64,000 nucleotides of DNA, taken from contig DS990260.1 in assembly GCA_000155435.1 (NCBI GenBank), forward strand, positions 283,318 to 347,317. Reading direction: 5' to 3'. Shown here in pieces: positions 18,838-27,816 of this stretch. The notes under the pieces were generated by a model that had not been told where the DNA came from, did no database searches, and worked only from the letters and a program-made list of their open reading frames with translations. This stretch comes from Clostridiales bacterium 1_7_47FAA. GTDB lineage: Bacteria > Bacillota > Clostridia > Lachnospirales > Lachnospiraceae. Position 1 is the first letter of the stretch. Each line of letters opens with the position of its first letter. The position numbers were made by a program, and so were the translations under genes.

Positions 18838-18875
18838 TTTATTGCTTTAAATTCCTGTGGTTTTAAAGCAATAAA
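18838..18875. promoter_or_regulatory. 14-bp inverted repeat abutting the ABC operon -35 (operator or bidirectional stem)
   Basis: TTTATTGCTTTAAA (18838-18851) and TTTAAAGCAATAAA (18862-18875) form a perfect 14-bp inverted repeat with a 10-nt gap. It sits 1 bp upstream of the -35 hexamer, the usual place for an activator or repressor dimer. It could also end the upstream histidine-kinase transcript, although no U run follows in that direction. Confidence 0.55.
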
Positions 18876-18909
18876 GTGTATTTTTTTCAGTACAATGCAA
18901 AAGGAAAGC

Positions 18910-20310
18910 TTATGCCCTGGCCTGATCCATGGGAATGGTCACCACAAACTCCGTGCCCTGTTCCAGCTTGGAAGTCACATGGATGGTTCCCTGGTAGAAA
19001 TTCACGATGTGCTTTACGATGGACAGGCCAAGGCCCGTACCGCCCTGTTTGCGGCTGCGCCCCTTGTCCACCCGGTAAAACCGTTCAAAGATACGGTCCA
19101 GGCTTTCCTCAGGGATTCCCATTCCGTTATCCCTTACCCGGATTACCATGTTGCCGCCCTGCTCCCGGATATTGATCCACACCTGTCCGCCCGGATGATT
19201 GTACTTGACCGCATTGCTGAGCAGGTTGGTGAGAAGTTCCTTCATCTGCTGCACATTGGCCCGGATGCACAGGGGCTGGCAGTCCGCGTGGAGGAACACC
19301 TGGCTGGACGCTGCCTGGGGCTTCAGGCTGTCCATGATTTCCTCCAGCAGCACGCTGATGCGCACATCCGTCACCACCACCTCGGCGTCCTTTGCCTCCA
19401 GCTTTGAGATCATCAGGATGTCGTTGATTAGGCCGGTCATATTGACCGCCTCCTTCTTAATCCTTCTGGCAAAATCCATTTTCATGGATTCATCCTGGAT
19501 CAGGCCGCTTTCCAGCAGCTCCGCATACCCCTGGATGGAGGTGATGGGTGTCTTAAGCTCATGGGAGGCATTGCTGAAAAACTCCTGGCGTATCTGTTTT
19601 TCCTTTTCAATCTGGCTTAAGTACTCCTTGACATTCTGGGACATGTTGGTGATGGTCTCTGCTATGACGTTGATTTCCGGATACTGGTACCTGTCAAAAT
19701 GAAGTTCGGTGTAATCCCCCTTAACCTGGAGCATTTTCCCGGAAATGTCCCTCATGGGACGGGTCACGGAGGAGACAAACCTCTGGGTGGTCACCAATGA
19801 GCATATGAGGGCTGCCAGGAAGCTTACAAGGGCTGCCGGGAACAGCATGGGCAGGTATTCGCTGATGCCGGAATAAGGCACGGCCAGGCGCAGCACCATG
19901 TCCGCATGGTCTGAACGGCAGGCCACATAGAGCATGGTCTTTTTAAGGGTGGAGGAATACCTCCTGGCATATCCCACCCCTTCCTCCACTGCTTTCCTGA
20001 TTTCCTCCCTCCCCAGATGGTTGTCCAGGTATTCCGCGTCCGCGTCGGAATCCGTTATCACGGTCCCATCCGTCCGTATCAGGGTAATCCGGCTGGAGTC
20101 CATGTCGGTAAATGCTTCCAGATGCTGCATCTGGCCCATTAAATCCCCATCATAATCCAGTATGCTGTCAATTGCCTTGATGGTATATCTCATATCCCTG
20201 CTGGATGTATTCAGTATCATGTTGCTGCTTGCAATATAAAATATGACGCTGTGAATACACAGCGCCGCTAATAACACAAGGACAAAACGTTCCAATATGG
20301 CCTTACGCAT
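18910..20310 (-). CDS. sensor histidine kinase, PhoR/ResE-like
   Basis: A 466-residue membrane sensor. The ATG at 20310 (MRKAILERFVLV) is preceded by GGAGGAAATC; upstream in-frame starts lie in the regulator's end. An N-terminal membrane helix, an extracellular region of about 130 residues, a second helix near residue 150 and a HAMP-like segment (RPMRDISGKML) lead to HisKA with FFSNASHELKTP. The ATPase domain has the N box LLSNAVKYNHPGG and G box DNGMGIPEE...GGTGLGLSI. It lies 25 nt downstream of the response regulator. The phosphate-sensing role is inferred from the regulator type and the phased repeats at 21065-21124. Confidence 0.92.
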   Translation of the reverse strand: MRKAILERFVLVLLAALCIHSVIFYIASSNMILNTSSRDMRYTIKAIDSILDYDGDLMGQMQHLEAFTDMDSSRITLIRTDGTVITDSDADAEYLDNHLGREEIRKAVEEGVGYARRYSSTLKKTMLYVACRSDHADMVLRLAVPYSGISEYLPMLFPAALVSFLAALICSLVTTQRFVSSVTRPMRDISGKMLQVKGDYTELHFDRYQYPEINVIAETITNMSQNVKEYLSQIEKEKQIRQEFFSNASHELKTPITSIQGYAELLESGLIQDESMKMDFARRIKKEAVNMTGLINDILMISKLEAKDAEVVVTDVRISVLLEEIMDSLKPQAASSQVFLHADCQPLCIRANVQQMKELLTNLLSNAVKYNHPGGQVWINIREQGGNMVIRVRDNGMGIPEESLDRIFERFYRVDKGRSRKQGGTGLGLSIVKHIVNFYQGTIHVTSKLEQGTEFVVTIPMDQARA

Positions 20311-20335
20311 GATTTCCTCCTTTGTTCCATTCCCA

Positions 20336-21022
20336 CTAAGCATCCGCCTTGATGACGCGGTAGCCCACGCCCCGGACCGTCTTGATACAGGAACCGCCCT
20401 CATCGCCCAGCTTCTGGCGCAGGGTGCGGATGTGCATATCCAGGGTCCGTGTCTCCCCGTCGTATTCGTAGCCCCATATCCGGTTTAACAGTTCATCCCT
20501 GGTAACCACCCGGGACTGGTTTTCCAGCAGATAGACCAGGAGTTCGAATTCCTTTAAGGTGAGTTCGCACGGATGCCCGCTGCTGATTACCTCCCTGGTC
20601 TTACGGTTTACCGATATCCCCTGATAGGACAGGACGTCCCTGGACTCCTCGCGCCTGGTCCTGCGCAGCAGGCTGCGGATGCGGGCGGAAAGTTCCAGCA
20701 CCCCGAAGGGCTTCACCATGTAATCATCCGCGCCGCAGTCCAGCCCTATGACCTTATCCAGTTCCTTTTCCTTGGCCGTCAGAAGCATGATGGGAATGTC
20801 CTTAAGGCCGTCGGTCTGCCGCACCTGCTTAATGGCCGTGATTCCATCCATCCCGGGAAGCATCCAGTCAAAGATAGCCATGTCCGGCTGTTCCTCCTTC
20901 ATCCGTTTAAGGCCCTCTTCCGCTGTCTCAAACCCCTCTGAGCCGTAACCGAATCCCTCCAGAGCAATCTTTAACAGGTTCCTTATATTCTCATCATCCT
21001 CTATGATGTAAATCTTCTCCAT
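20336..21022 (-). CDS. OmpR/PhoP-family response regulator
   Basis: The 228-residue product has an N-terminal receiver domain, with acidic pocket IIEDDENI, phospho-acceptor Asp in IFDWMLPGMDG, and Lys in LLTAKEKELD. The C-terminal winged-helix DNA-binding domain ends RTLRQKLGDEGG..VRGVGYRV. The start MEKIYIIEDDEN at 21022 is preferred over an upstream in-frame ATG at 21049 because receiver domains start this way. It partners the kinase downstream. The upstream region carries four TTTAC motifs at 11- and 22-bp spacing, consistent with autoregulation by a PhoP-like dimer array. Confidence 0.93.
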   Translation of the reverse strand: MEKIYIIEDDENIRNLLKIALEGFGYGSEGFETAEEGLKRMKEEQPDMAIFDWMLPGMDGITAIKQVRQTDGLKDIPIMLLTAKEKELDKVIGLDCGADDYMVKPFGVLELSARIRSLLRRTRREESRDVLSYQGISVNRKTREVISSGHPCELTLKEFELLVYLLENQSRVVTRDELLNRIWGYEYDGETRTLDMHIRTLRQKLGDEGGSCIKTVRGVGYRVIKADA

Positions 21023-21064
21023 TCTCCGCTTATCCGCCTTTCCCGGCATGCCTGCCTGTTCTAT

Positions 21065-21124
21065 GTAAACAGCATACCAAATGCAAGTAAAATCCGCTCC
21101 ATAGGAATGTAAAATCCGCGTAAA
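21065..21124 (-). promoter_or_regulatory. phased TTTAC repeats (PhoP-box-like) upstream of the response regulator
   Basis: On the minus strand TTTAC occurs with its plus-strand left end at 21065, 21087, 21109 and 21120, that is spaced 22, 22 and 11 bp, all on one helical face. Three copies lie within the matching longer context GCGGATTTTAC (two) or end the array. Direct TTAACA-like hexamers at 11-bp period are the known Bacillus PhoP box form. TGGTATGCT between copies could be an extended -10. Confidence 0.6.
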
Positions 21125-21133
21125 TTTTTCAAA

Positions 21134-22129
21134 TCAGAGGATTTCCCTGTAAACGCGAAGCACATTTTTGTAAAATACAGCCTCTATATCGGACTGGCTG
21201 AACCCTTCCCGCTTCATGGCATCCGCCAGCATGGGCACCATGGACGCGTCCTTCATCTCCAGTTCGCATTCAATGCCGTCAAAATCCGAACCCAGCCCAA
21301 GACAGCCGATTCCTCCCACCTTACGGATGTGCTTCATGTGTTCCACCATATAGGATACCCGGCTGACCATTGCCTCATCCTTACCAAAATCCCTTAAGAA
21401 ACAGGTATAGTAATTGATTCCCATGACGCCGCCCCGGTTGGCCAGTTCCCGTATCATGTCATCGGTCATGTTCCTTGGATGGGAAGCCACTGCCCTTGCA
21501 TTGGAATGGCTGGCCACAAACGGCTTCTTCGTATGCCTGAACACATCCCATATGCCTGCATCATTCAGATGGGATACATCTATGATCATGCCCAGGCGCT
21601 CCATCTCCTCCACAAACCCAATCCCGGTCCCGGTCAGGCCATTGGACCTGTCCGGCACCACACAGGTGGTCCCATCCTCACGCCGTTCCCTTTTGTTGGG
21701 GAATCCCAGTTCATTGGGGAAATTCCAGGTCAGGGTCATCATCCTGACACCCAGACGGTAGAAATCGCGCAGGAACCTAAGGCTGCCCTGGCATACGCCG
21801 CCCTCCTCGATGGTCAGTAAGGCCGACATCTTCCCCTTCTTCCAGTTGTCCTCAATATCCCGGTAAGACCGCACGATGCCAATCATGTCACTGTGCGCCT
21901 CCATCTCCGTATAAAATGTGTCCAGAAGGCCCATGCAGTATTCAAATGGTTTTCCCTCCGCCCGTTCCAGGCTGGTGAACAGGGCAAAATTCTGGAGTCC
22001 GTAATCCCCTGCCTGCATTTTCTTAAGGTCTATCATCAGGCTGTTCTCCAGTATGGAGGCGCTGCCTCCCTTCAGATGGTCCTTATGTAATTCAGATATG
22101 GTATCACAGTGCATGTCGATGACTTTCAT
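21134..22129 (-). CDS. membrane-dipeptidase family (M19) dipeptidase
   Basis: A 331-residue zinc dipeptidase (renal-dipeptidase-like). The start at ATG 22129 (MKVIDMHCDTISELH) follows GAGG 7 nt upstream; the longer reading frame to 22285 would enter the SulP gene. Metal ligands are visible: DMHCDT at the start, the bridging Glu in LTIEEGG, two His in IIDVSHL and ASHSNARA, and Asp in LGLGSDFDG. It probably hydrolyses dipeptides, including D-amino-acid-containing ones. It lies downstream of the SulP transporter with a 103-nt gap; co-transcription is possible. Confidence 0.93.
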   Translation of the reverse strand: MKVIDMHCDTISELHKDHLKGGSASILENSLMIDLKKMQAGDYGLQNFALFTSLERAEGKPFEYCMGLLDTFYTEMEAHSDMIGIVRSYRDIEDNWKKGKMSALLTIEEGGVCQGSLRFLRDFYRLGVRMMTLTWNFPNELGFPNKRERREDGTTCVVPDRSNGLTGTGIGFVEEMERLGMIIDVSHLNDAGIWDVFRHTKKPFVASHSNARAVASHPRNMTDDMIRELANRGGVMGINYYTCFLRDFGKDEAMVSRVSYMVEHMKHIRKVGGIGCLGLGSDFDGIECELEMKDASMVPMLADAMKREGFSQSDIEAVFYKNVLRVYREIL

Positions 22130-22232
22130 CCTATAACCTCTTTTCACGTTTTCGTATTGACAATCTATTCCCGGCAGCATGGGTTTATGCCCGTGGGCAT
22201 GGCTTCTTTCCATCTGCCCGGTCATTTCCAGT

Positions 22233-23900
22233 CTATACTGATCCACTGCTCCTGTCAATGGCAGAGGCGCGCAGAAGGGCCGCATCTATGGAGGCGCAGA
22301 TATTATCATGTCCGATTTCCCGGTCAAAGCCCGACTTGGCCATGACGGACATGGGCTGTTCATTGACATGGGACACGATCATGGTCACATGCGCTTTCCT
22401 GCAGCGCCCATTAAGCTTCTTCAGGCTGTTGAGGGCCGTGGCATCCATGGCCGGAACGCTGCGCATCCTGAGTATCAGCACATTCTTCCTGGAATCAAGG
22501 GGTATCTGGGCAATCTTGTCCGCCGCGCCAAAGAACATGGGGCCGCTGACCTCGAATACCATCACATGCACGGGGACCGGCTTTAAGTCAATCCGCTCCC
22601 CGTCCTCCCCTTCCCTGTAATCCTCCGCATACTTCCATCCATAGATATCGGACACGTCCGCCATCCGTTTCATGAACAGCAGGGAGGCCAGCACAAGCCC
22701 CACGCCGATGGCCAGCACAAGGTCAAAGACCACGGTCAGGAAAAATGTGATTAACAGCACTGCCGCGTCACTTTTAGGCGAGGTTTTCACCACATCAATG
22801 AATTCCCTCCACTCGCTCATATTATATGCAACCATGAAGAGGATGGCGGCAATGGCGGGCATGGGAATCAGGGCCGCATAGGGCATCAGGAAGATAAGCA
22901 CCAGGAGCAGTACCACGGAATGGACCATGCCGGCCAGCGGTGTGCGTCCCCCGTTCTTGATATTGGCAGCCGTCCTGGCAATGGCCCCTGTTGCCGGGAT
23001 CCCGCCAAACAAAGCGGATGCAGCATTGCCTGCGCCCTGGGCAATAAGCTCCATATTGGAGTTGTGCTTTCCTCCCACCATGCCGTCGGCCACCACGCAG
23101 GATAAAAGGGATTCAATGGCAGCCAGCACGGCAATGGTCAGGGCATCCGGCATCACCTTCTGGATCAGGCCAAATGTAATATGGGGCATATGGAACACCG
23201 GCAGGCTGGAGGATATGGTATACAGGTCCCCAATGGTATTCACCTTCAGGTCCAGCCCCTTCACAAGGGCCGCCGCCGCAATGACGGCCACAAGGGACGG
23301 GGGTATCTTTTTGACGAATCTGGGCCATATGATGAGGATTGCCAGGGACAGTGCGCCTATGAGCACTGCCATGGGGTTTAAGGTATCCATGCATGCAAGG
23401 ACTTCCCTGAGTTTTTCCATTGTCTCCACCGGGGAATGTAAAAAGGTAATCCCCATGAAGTCCTTAATCTGGCCGATGAAAATGGTAACGGCTATGCCTG
23501 TTGTGAACCCGGTCGTGATGGTATACGGTATGAACCGTATCAGGCTACCCAGGCGCAGCACGCCCATGACAATCAGCAGGATGCCGGCCAGTATGGTAGC
23601 GACAGCCAGGCCTTCCATGCCGTTTTTCAGGACAATCCCAGCCACGATGGTTGCAAATGCAGCGGTGGGGCCTGCAATCTGGACCTTGCTGCCTCCTAAA
23701 AAGGAGATGATGAAGCCAGCCACAATGGCAGTATAAAGGCCCTGCTCCGGCGTCACGCCCGAAGCAAGGGCCAGGGCGATGGACAATGGCAGCGCAATGA
23801 TTGCCACGATGATGCCTGATATCACATCTGCTGTGAATTGCTTGCTGGAATACTGTTTCATGGACAGAAACAGCTGTGGTGTTAAATCTTTCATACTCAT
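22233..23900 (-). CDS. SulP-family anion transporter with STAS domain
   Basis: A 555-residue transporter (SLC26/SulP) for sulfate, bicarbonate or a dicarboxylate. Start MSMKDLTPQLF at 23900. The membrane domain (about 20-430, some 12-14 helices) contains ISGIIVAIIALPLSIALALASGVTPEQGLYTAIVAGF and the sulfate-transporter signature region GGIPATGAIARTAANIKNGGRTP. The cytoplasmic STAS domain (about 450-545) includes FEVSGPMFFGAADKI and MRSVPAMDATAL. Substrate cannot be assigned from sequence. A candidate promoter lies at 23946-23973. Confidence 0.93.
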   Translation of the reverse strand: MSMKDLTPQLFLSMKQYSSKQFTADVISGIIVAIIALPLSIALALASGVTPEQGLYTAIVAGFIISFLGGSKVQIAGPTAAFATIVAGIVLKNGMEGLAVATILAGILLIVMGVLRLGSLIRFIPYTITTGFTTGIAVTIFIGQIKDFMGITFLHSPVETMEKLREVLACMDTLNPMAVLIGALSLAILIIWPRFVKKIPPSLVAVIAAAALVKGLDLKVNTIGDLYTISSSLPVFHMPHITFGLIQKVMPDALTIAVLAAIESLLSCVVADGMVGGKHNSNMELIAQGAGNAASALFGGIPATGAIARTAANIKNGGRTPLAGMVHSVVLLLVLIFLMPYAALIPMPAIAAILFMVAYNMSEWREFIDVVKTSPKSDAAVLLITFFLTVVFDLVLAIGVGLVLASLLFMKRMADVSDIYGWKYAEDYREGEDGERIDLKPVPVHVMVFEVSGPMFFGAADKIAQIPLDSRKNVLILRMRSVPAMDATALNSLKKLNGRCRKAHVTMIVSHVNEQPMSVMAKSGFDREIGHDNICASIDAALLRASAIDRSSGSV

Positions 23901-23945
23901 TTCCCTATCCTTTGTTAAATATAAAATTTTCATAAACAATTTAAC

Positions 23946-23973
23946 TATATATGGAAATGGGTGGTTCCTTCAA
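23946..23973 (-). promoter_or_regulatory. candidate promoter of the SulP gene
   Basis: TTGAAG (23968-23973), 16-bp spacer and TATATA (23946-23951) on the minus strand, about 46 nt ahead of the start codon. Confidence 0.5.
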
Positions 23974-24009
23974 GACCTTTGCGCAATGTTTCTCATCTAA
24001 TACAAAATC

Positions 24010-25188
24010 CTACTCGCTCCTGAGGGCATCAATGGGATTTAAGTTAGCCGCCCGGTTAGCAGGCATATAACCGAACAGCAGCCCGATCCCCACCGACACG
24101 CTGAAGGATATGATGACGGCTGCCGGCGTGGGCGTTGCCGATATCCCCACGGCCGTCCCCACCAGGGTGGTTGCAACGCAGCCAATCAGGATTCCCACCA
24201 CGCCCCCCAGGGAACTGGTCACGGCAGCTTCTATGACAAACTGGCGCATGATGGTGCCTTTGTCAGCGCCCAGGGACTTCCTTATGCCGATTTCCCTGGT
24301 GCGCTCCGTGACAGACACCAGCATGATATTCATGACGCCCACGCCGGCCACCAGCAGGGAAATGCCTGCAATCCCGCCCAGCATGCCGCTCATCATGGCA
24401 ATCTGGTCATTGAGGGAATCCAGCATCTCGCTCATGGCGGTCACACGGTACAGGTCATCGTCCTTGAATATCCCATAGAGATAGTTTTCAATGGCAGTCT
24501 TGCACTCATTTGCCTTGGTGGTGTCCAGGGCCGTAAAGGTATAGTTGCTGATATTGGCGTTCCTGGACATCTTGACGGCAACACTGTAAGGCAGCCATAT
24601 GAAGTCATCGGTTCCCCCGTCTTCCATGCCATCCTCTTCCTGGGCTTCCACCACGCCTACAATCTTAAACGCATACCCATCTATCTTTATGGTTTCATCA
24701 AGGGCCTTCTCACTGCTGCCGTAAAGTTCCTGGGCAACATATGCCCCAATGACACAGACCTTCTGCCTGGATGCAATATCCGCATAGGAAATATTGCGCC
24801 CTAACTTAAGGTCGTAGTCCTTGATATCCAGATACTGTTCACTGCGGCCCGCCACGCTGGTGCTGGACATGGTGTCGGTCCCGTGCTTGACCGTGGAATT
24901 AAGGGTCACGTTGGGGCTCAGCCCGCCGAACAGATCCGTGTTGTCCTCGTAAAACCCATACATCTGGTCCACGCTTAAGGACCTGGAGCTTAAGTTGGTA
25001 ACATTCACGTTAATCTGGTTCACGCCCATGCTGGCAAAGCTCTCCACCACGCTGCCCATGTAGCCGTTGACCAGGCTTACCAGGATGATGACAGCCGCAA
25101 CACCGATGATGATGCCCAGCATGGTAAGGAAAGAACGCATCTTGTTGCCCCATATACTTTTAATTGCCAGCTTGAATGATTGCAGCAT
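24010..25188 (-). CDS. MacB-like ABC transporter permease (FtsX domain)
   Basis: A 392-residue permease with one N-terminal helix (MRSFLTMLGIIIGVAAVIILVSLVNG), a large extracytoplasmic MacB-PCD domain (about 45-260) and three C-terminal helices of the FtsX domain, the first followed by the characteristic TERTREIGIRKSLGADKG. Such proteins act as mechanotransmitters rather than classic channels, exporting peptides, antibiotics or lipoproteins with an ATPase and an adaptor. Its start overlaps the ATPase gene by 29 nt and the adaptor is upstream, completing the set. Confidence 0.93.
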   Translation of the reverse strand: MLQSFKLAIKSIWGNKMRSFLTMLGIIIGVAAVIILVSLVNGYMGSVVESFASMGVNQINVNVTNLSSRSLSVDQMYGFYEDNTDLFGGLSPNVTLNSTVKHGTDTMSSTSVAGRSEQYLDIKDYDLKLGRNISYADIASRQKVCVIGAYVAQELYGSSEKALDETIKIDGYAFKIVGVVEAQEEDGMEDGGTDDFIWLPYSVAVKMSRNANISNYTFTALDTTKANECKTAIENYLYGIFKDDDLYRVTAMSEMLDSLNDQIAMMSGMLGGIAGISLLVAGVGVMNIMLVSVTERTREIGIRKSLGADKGTIMRQFVIEAAVTSSLGGVVGILIGCVATTLVGTAVGISATPTPAAVIISFSVSVGIGLLFGYMPANRAANLNPIDALRSE

Positions 25189-25894
25189 AGTCTTTCACAT
25201 CCCCATCAAAATTAATCTGTCCATCTGTAATGCGCACCACGCGCCTTGCTTCCATTGCAATGGAATTGTCATGGGTAATCATGACAATGGTATTGCCCTC
25301 TTCATTTAACTGTTTCAGGAAATTAAGCACATCCCGGCTGGTTTTGGAGTCCAGCGCGCCTGTAGGCTCATCCGCCAGGATCAAGGACGGGCTTCCCGCC
25401 AGGGCGCGTGCAATGGAAACCCTTTGCTGCTGGCCGCCGGAAAGCTGGTTTGGCATGTTCCTCCATTTTTCCTCCAATCCCACCTTTTTAAGGGATGCCA
25501 TGGCCCGTTCACGGCGCTCGCCGCTCCCCACCCCGGCATACAACAGGGGAAGCTCCACATTCTCCAGAAGGTTCAGTTTGGGAAGAAGGTTATACTGCTG
25601 GAAAATGAATCCAATCATCTTGTTGCGTATATGGGCCAGCTGCCTGTCGCTCATGACGCCCACGTCCTCGCCTCCCAGCAGGTATTCGCCATCCGTAGGC
25701 ACATCCAGCGCGCCTATTATATTCATCAGGGTGGATTTCCCGCTTCCCGACTTTCCCACGATGGCCACGAACTCGCCCCTGTGTATGGTCAGGTTGATAT
25801 CATCGTTGGCCCGCACTTCCTCGCCGCCCAGATAATATATCTTATGGATATTCCTAAGTTCAATTAACGGTCCGTCCTGCTGCCTGTCATCCAT
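25160..25894 (-). CDS. MacB/LolD-like ABC transporter ATP-binding protein
   Basis: A 244-residue ATPase of the LolD/MacB/FtsE group. The ATG at 25894 (MDDRQQDGPLIELRNI) is chosen because AAGGAG lies about 10 nt upstream, inside the longer reading frame that begins at 25915. Walker A is GKSGSGKSTLMN, the signature LSGGQQQRVSIARAL, Walker B LILADEPTGALD, then MITHDN. It overlaps the FtsX permease gene by 29 nt and follows the adaptor by 80 nt. Confidence 0.94.
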   Translation of the reverse strand: MDDRQQDGPLIELRNIHKIYYLGGEEVRANDDINLTIHRGEFVAIVGKSGSGKSTLMNIIGALDVPTDGEYLLGGEDVGVMSDRQLAHIRNKMIGFIFQQYNLLPKLNLLENVELPLLYAGVGSGERRERAMASLKKVGLEEKWRNMPNQLSGGQQQRVSIARALAGSPSLILADEPTGALDSKTSRDVLNFLKQLNEEGNTIVMITHDNSIAMEARRVVRITDGQINFDGDVKDYAAIIQAGN

Positions 25895-25974
25895 GTAAAT
25901 CCGGCTCCTTATCATTTTTCTCAGATAGATTCATTATTGTTTGTCCAGCCGCCACAGGGTAACCGGATGGCATT

Positions 25975-27801
25975 TTATCTGGCTCCGCCCATACCGCCGC
26001 TGCGGCTGCTTCCTCCGCCATTACTCCGGTTTCCGCCGCCTGACGGGCCGCCCATGCCGCCTTCCCGCATCATCATGAAGCTGCTGCCGCTGTTCTTGCT
26101 GGACTCGGCCACATAGACCACATCCCCTTCTGAAAGCCCGCTCCTGATTTCCACATAGGAATCATTGGTAAGCCCGGTTTCCACCTTTACCGCCCGGAAC
26201 CCGGCCGGAACCGGACCCTGCTGCTCCGTCACGGTCTCATCCTTTACATAAACCTGGTTTCCGCGCATCAGGGCATCCACCGGAACCGTAAGCACATCCG
26301 AAGCTTCTTCAAGGGTAATGATCCCATCCACATTCATACCTGGAATCAAATCGCCCATCTCATCCATTGTCACGGTCACCGGGTAGGTGCTGACGCCGTT
26401 GGAATACGTACTTTCCAGGCTTACATTGGTAACGGTGCCTGAAAATGTCTGCCCCTCCATGGCATCCGCCGTAATGACCACCTTCTGCCCCACCTTCACC
26501 TTCTGGATATCCAGCTCATCAATGGACATCTCAAAGGTCAGGCTGGACAAATCATAAATAGTAGCCAGGACCGTTGTGCTCGAACTGTTCTTTGTGATAT
26601 TGTCCCCCACCTTGAAGTTCTTGGCAATGACCTGTCCGGATATGGGTGCTGTTATGGTATAGTTATCATAATTATCCTGGCTGCTGTCCAGTTTGTTCTG
26701 GGCCGACTCCACGCTTTCCTCTGCCTTGTCCAGTGCGTCCTTGTAACTGCGCACCAGCTTATCCGCTGACTTTTCCGTCATCCTGAACAGGGGAGTCCCC
26801 TTTGTCACATAGTCCCCTTCGTTCACCAGAAGGGCCTCAACCTCCACACTGGTGGACAGGTCCGCGTTCATGGTGGTGTCCACGGACGCCTCAAATGCGC
26901 CGTCCTCACTGCCCACAAATTCCCCAATCTGCGCCGTGGCCTTCATCGTAGTGGTAAGACCGCCCGGATTGGTTACAGTGATGGTCACATTCCTTACGAT
27001 ACGTCCCCCGGTCAGGGTAATATCCTGGTTTGCAACCGCCTTGACCGCGCCTGCCAGCTGCTCCCCCGTATCAGTCAGGGTGAGAACGGCTGGCGAACCA
27101 GGTCCAATGAGGGCTGCCTCGCCGGACAGGAAGGGAATCCTGATTTCCATCACATCGTCGCTGTAGACATCCGCAAGCTTGGTGCTGCCTCCCACCTTAT
27201 CGCCCACGTGTATGTATAATTCCTTAATATAGCCCGTGTCCGTGGCCTTGTATGTATTGCCGCTGTAATCACTGAGCGCATCCTCATAATCTTCCCTGGC
27301 ATCCTCATAGGAGGTCTGTGCCCTGGTCAGGGAATTGGTGGCGCTGGTCAGTTCCGATTCCATGCTGGACTTATCAATCTCATAAAGGACCTGGTCCTTT
27401 TCCACCTGGTCCCCTTCCTCAAAATCAGCGGAAAGCACCTCGCCTTCCACCATGGAAGTAATGTTATAGGTATCCTTTGCCGCCAGTGTGCCGGAGGATG
27501 ACAGTTCCGAGGAAATGCTCCTCTTTTCCACAACCGCCGTATTCTGCGTCTGGGCGCCGGCCGCTGCCGCCGATGCCTTCATGCTGCGCCGCACCAGGAT
27601 GACCGTTATGGCGGCCCCAATCAGAAGGAGCACCAGGACCGGCTTCAGCCATTTCCGCTTCTTCCCTTTGGATTTCCCTGCTTTCTTACCGGTTTTGTCC
27701 CGGCCTCCTTCATTGTCACTTCCTGTATGATCCCGGCCCTTTTTTCCGGGAAACGGTATCTGTCCCGCTAAATGCGCCAGGCCCTTTTTCTTCTCTTCCA
27801 T
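25975..27801 (-). CDS. HlyD/RND-type membrane-fusion adaptor with Gly-rich tail
   Basis: A 608-residue periplasmic-adaptor-like protein (MFP/YknX/MacA family) anchored by one N-terminal helix (WLKPVLVLLLIGAAITVILV, about residue 55). It has a split lipoyl/barrel-sandwich domain, an alpha-helical hairpin (SLTRAQTSYEDAREDYEDAL and, later, KALDKAEESVESAQNKLDSS-type heptads) and beta-barrel segments. It is longer than typical MacA (about 370-400) because it holds an extra barrel-like insertion near residues 190-310, and it ends in a Gly/Ser/Arg-rich tail. ATG 27801 is 15 nt after the SLH gene's stop, indicating one operon. Confidence 0.9.
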   Translation of the reverse strand: MEEKKKGLAHLAGQIPFPGKKGRDHTGSDNEGGRDKTGKKAGKSKGKKRKWLKPVLVLLLIGAAITVILVRRSMKASAAAAGAQTQNTAVVEKRSISSELSSSGTLAAKDTYNITSMVEGEVLSADFEEGDQVEKDQVLYEIDKSSMESELTSATNSLTRAQTSYEDAREDYEDALSDYSGNTYKATDTGYIKELYIHVGDKVGGSTKLADVYSDDVMEIRIPFLSGEAALIGPGSPAVLTLTDTGEQLAGAVKAVANQDITLTGGRIVRNVTITVTNPGGLTTTMKATAQIGEFVGSEDGAFEASVDTTMNADLSTSVEVEALLVNEGDYVTKGTPLFRMTEKSADKLVRSYKDALDKAEESVESAQNKLDSSQDNYDNYTITAPISGQVIAKNFKVGDNITKNSSSTTVLATIYDLSSLTFEMSIDELDIQKVKVGQKVVITADAMEGQTFSGTVTNVSLESTYSNGVSTYPVTVTMDEMGDLIPGMNVDGIITLEEASDVLTVPVDALMRGNQVYVKDETVTEQQGPVPAGFRAVKVETGLTNDSYVEIRSGLSEGDVVYVAESSKNSGSSFMMMREGGMGGPSGGGNRSNGGGSSRSGGMGGAR

Positions 27802-27816
27802 CCTGCACCTCAACCA

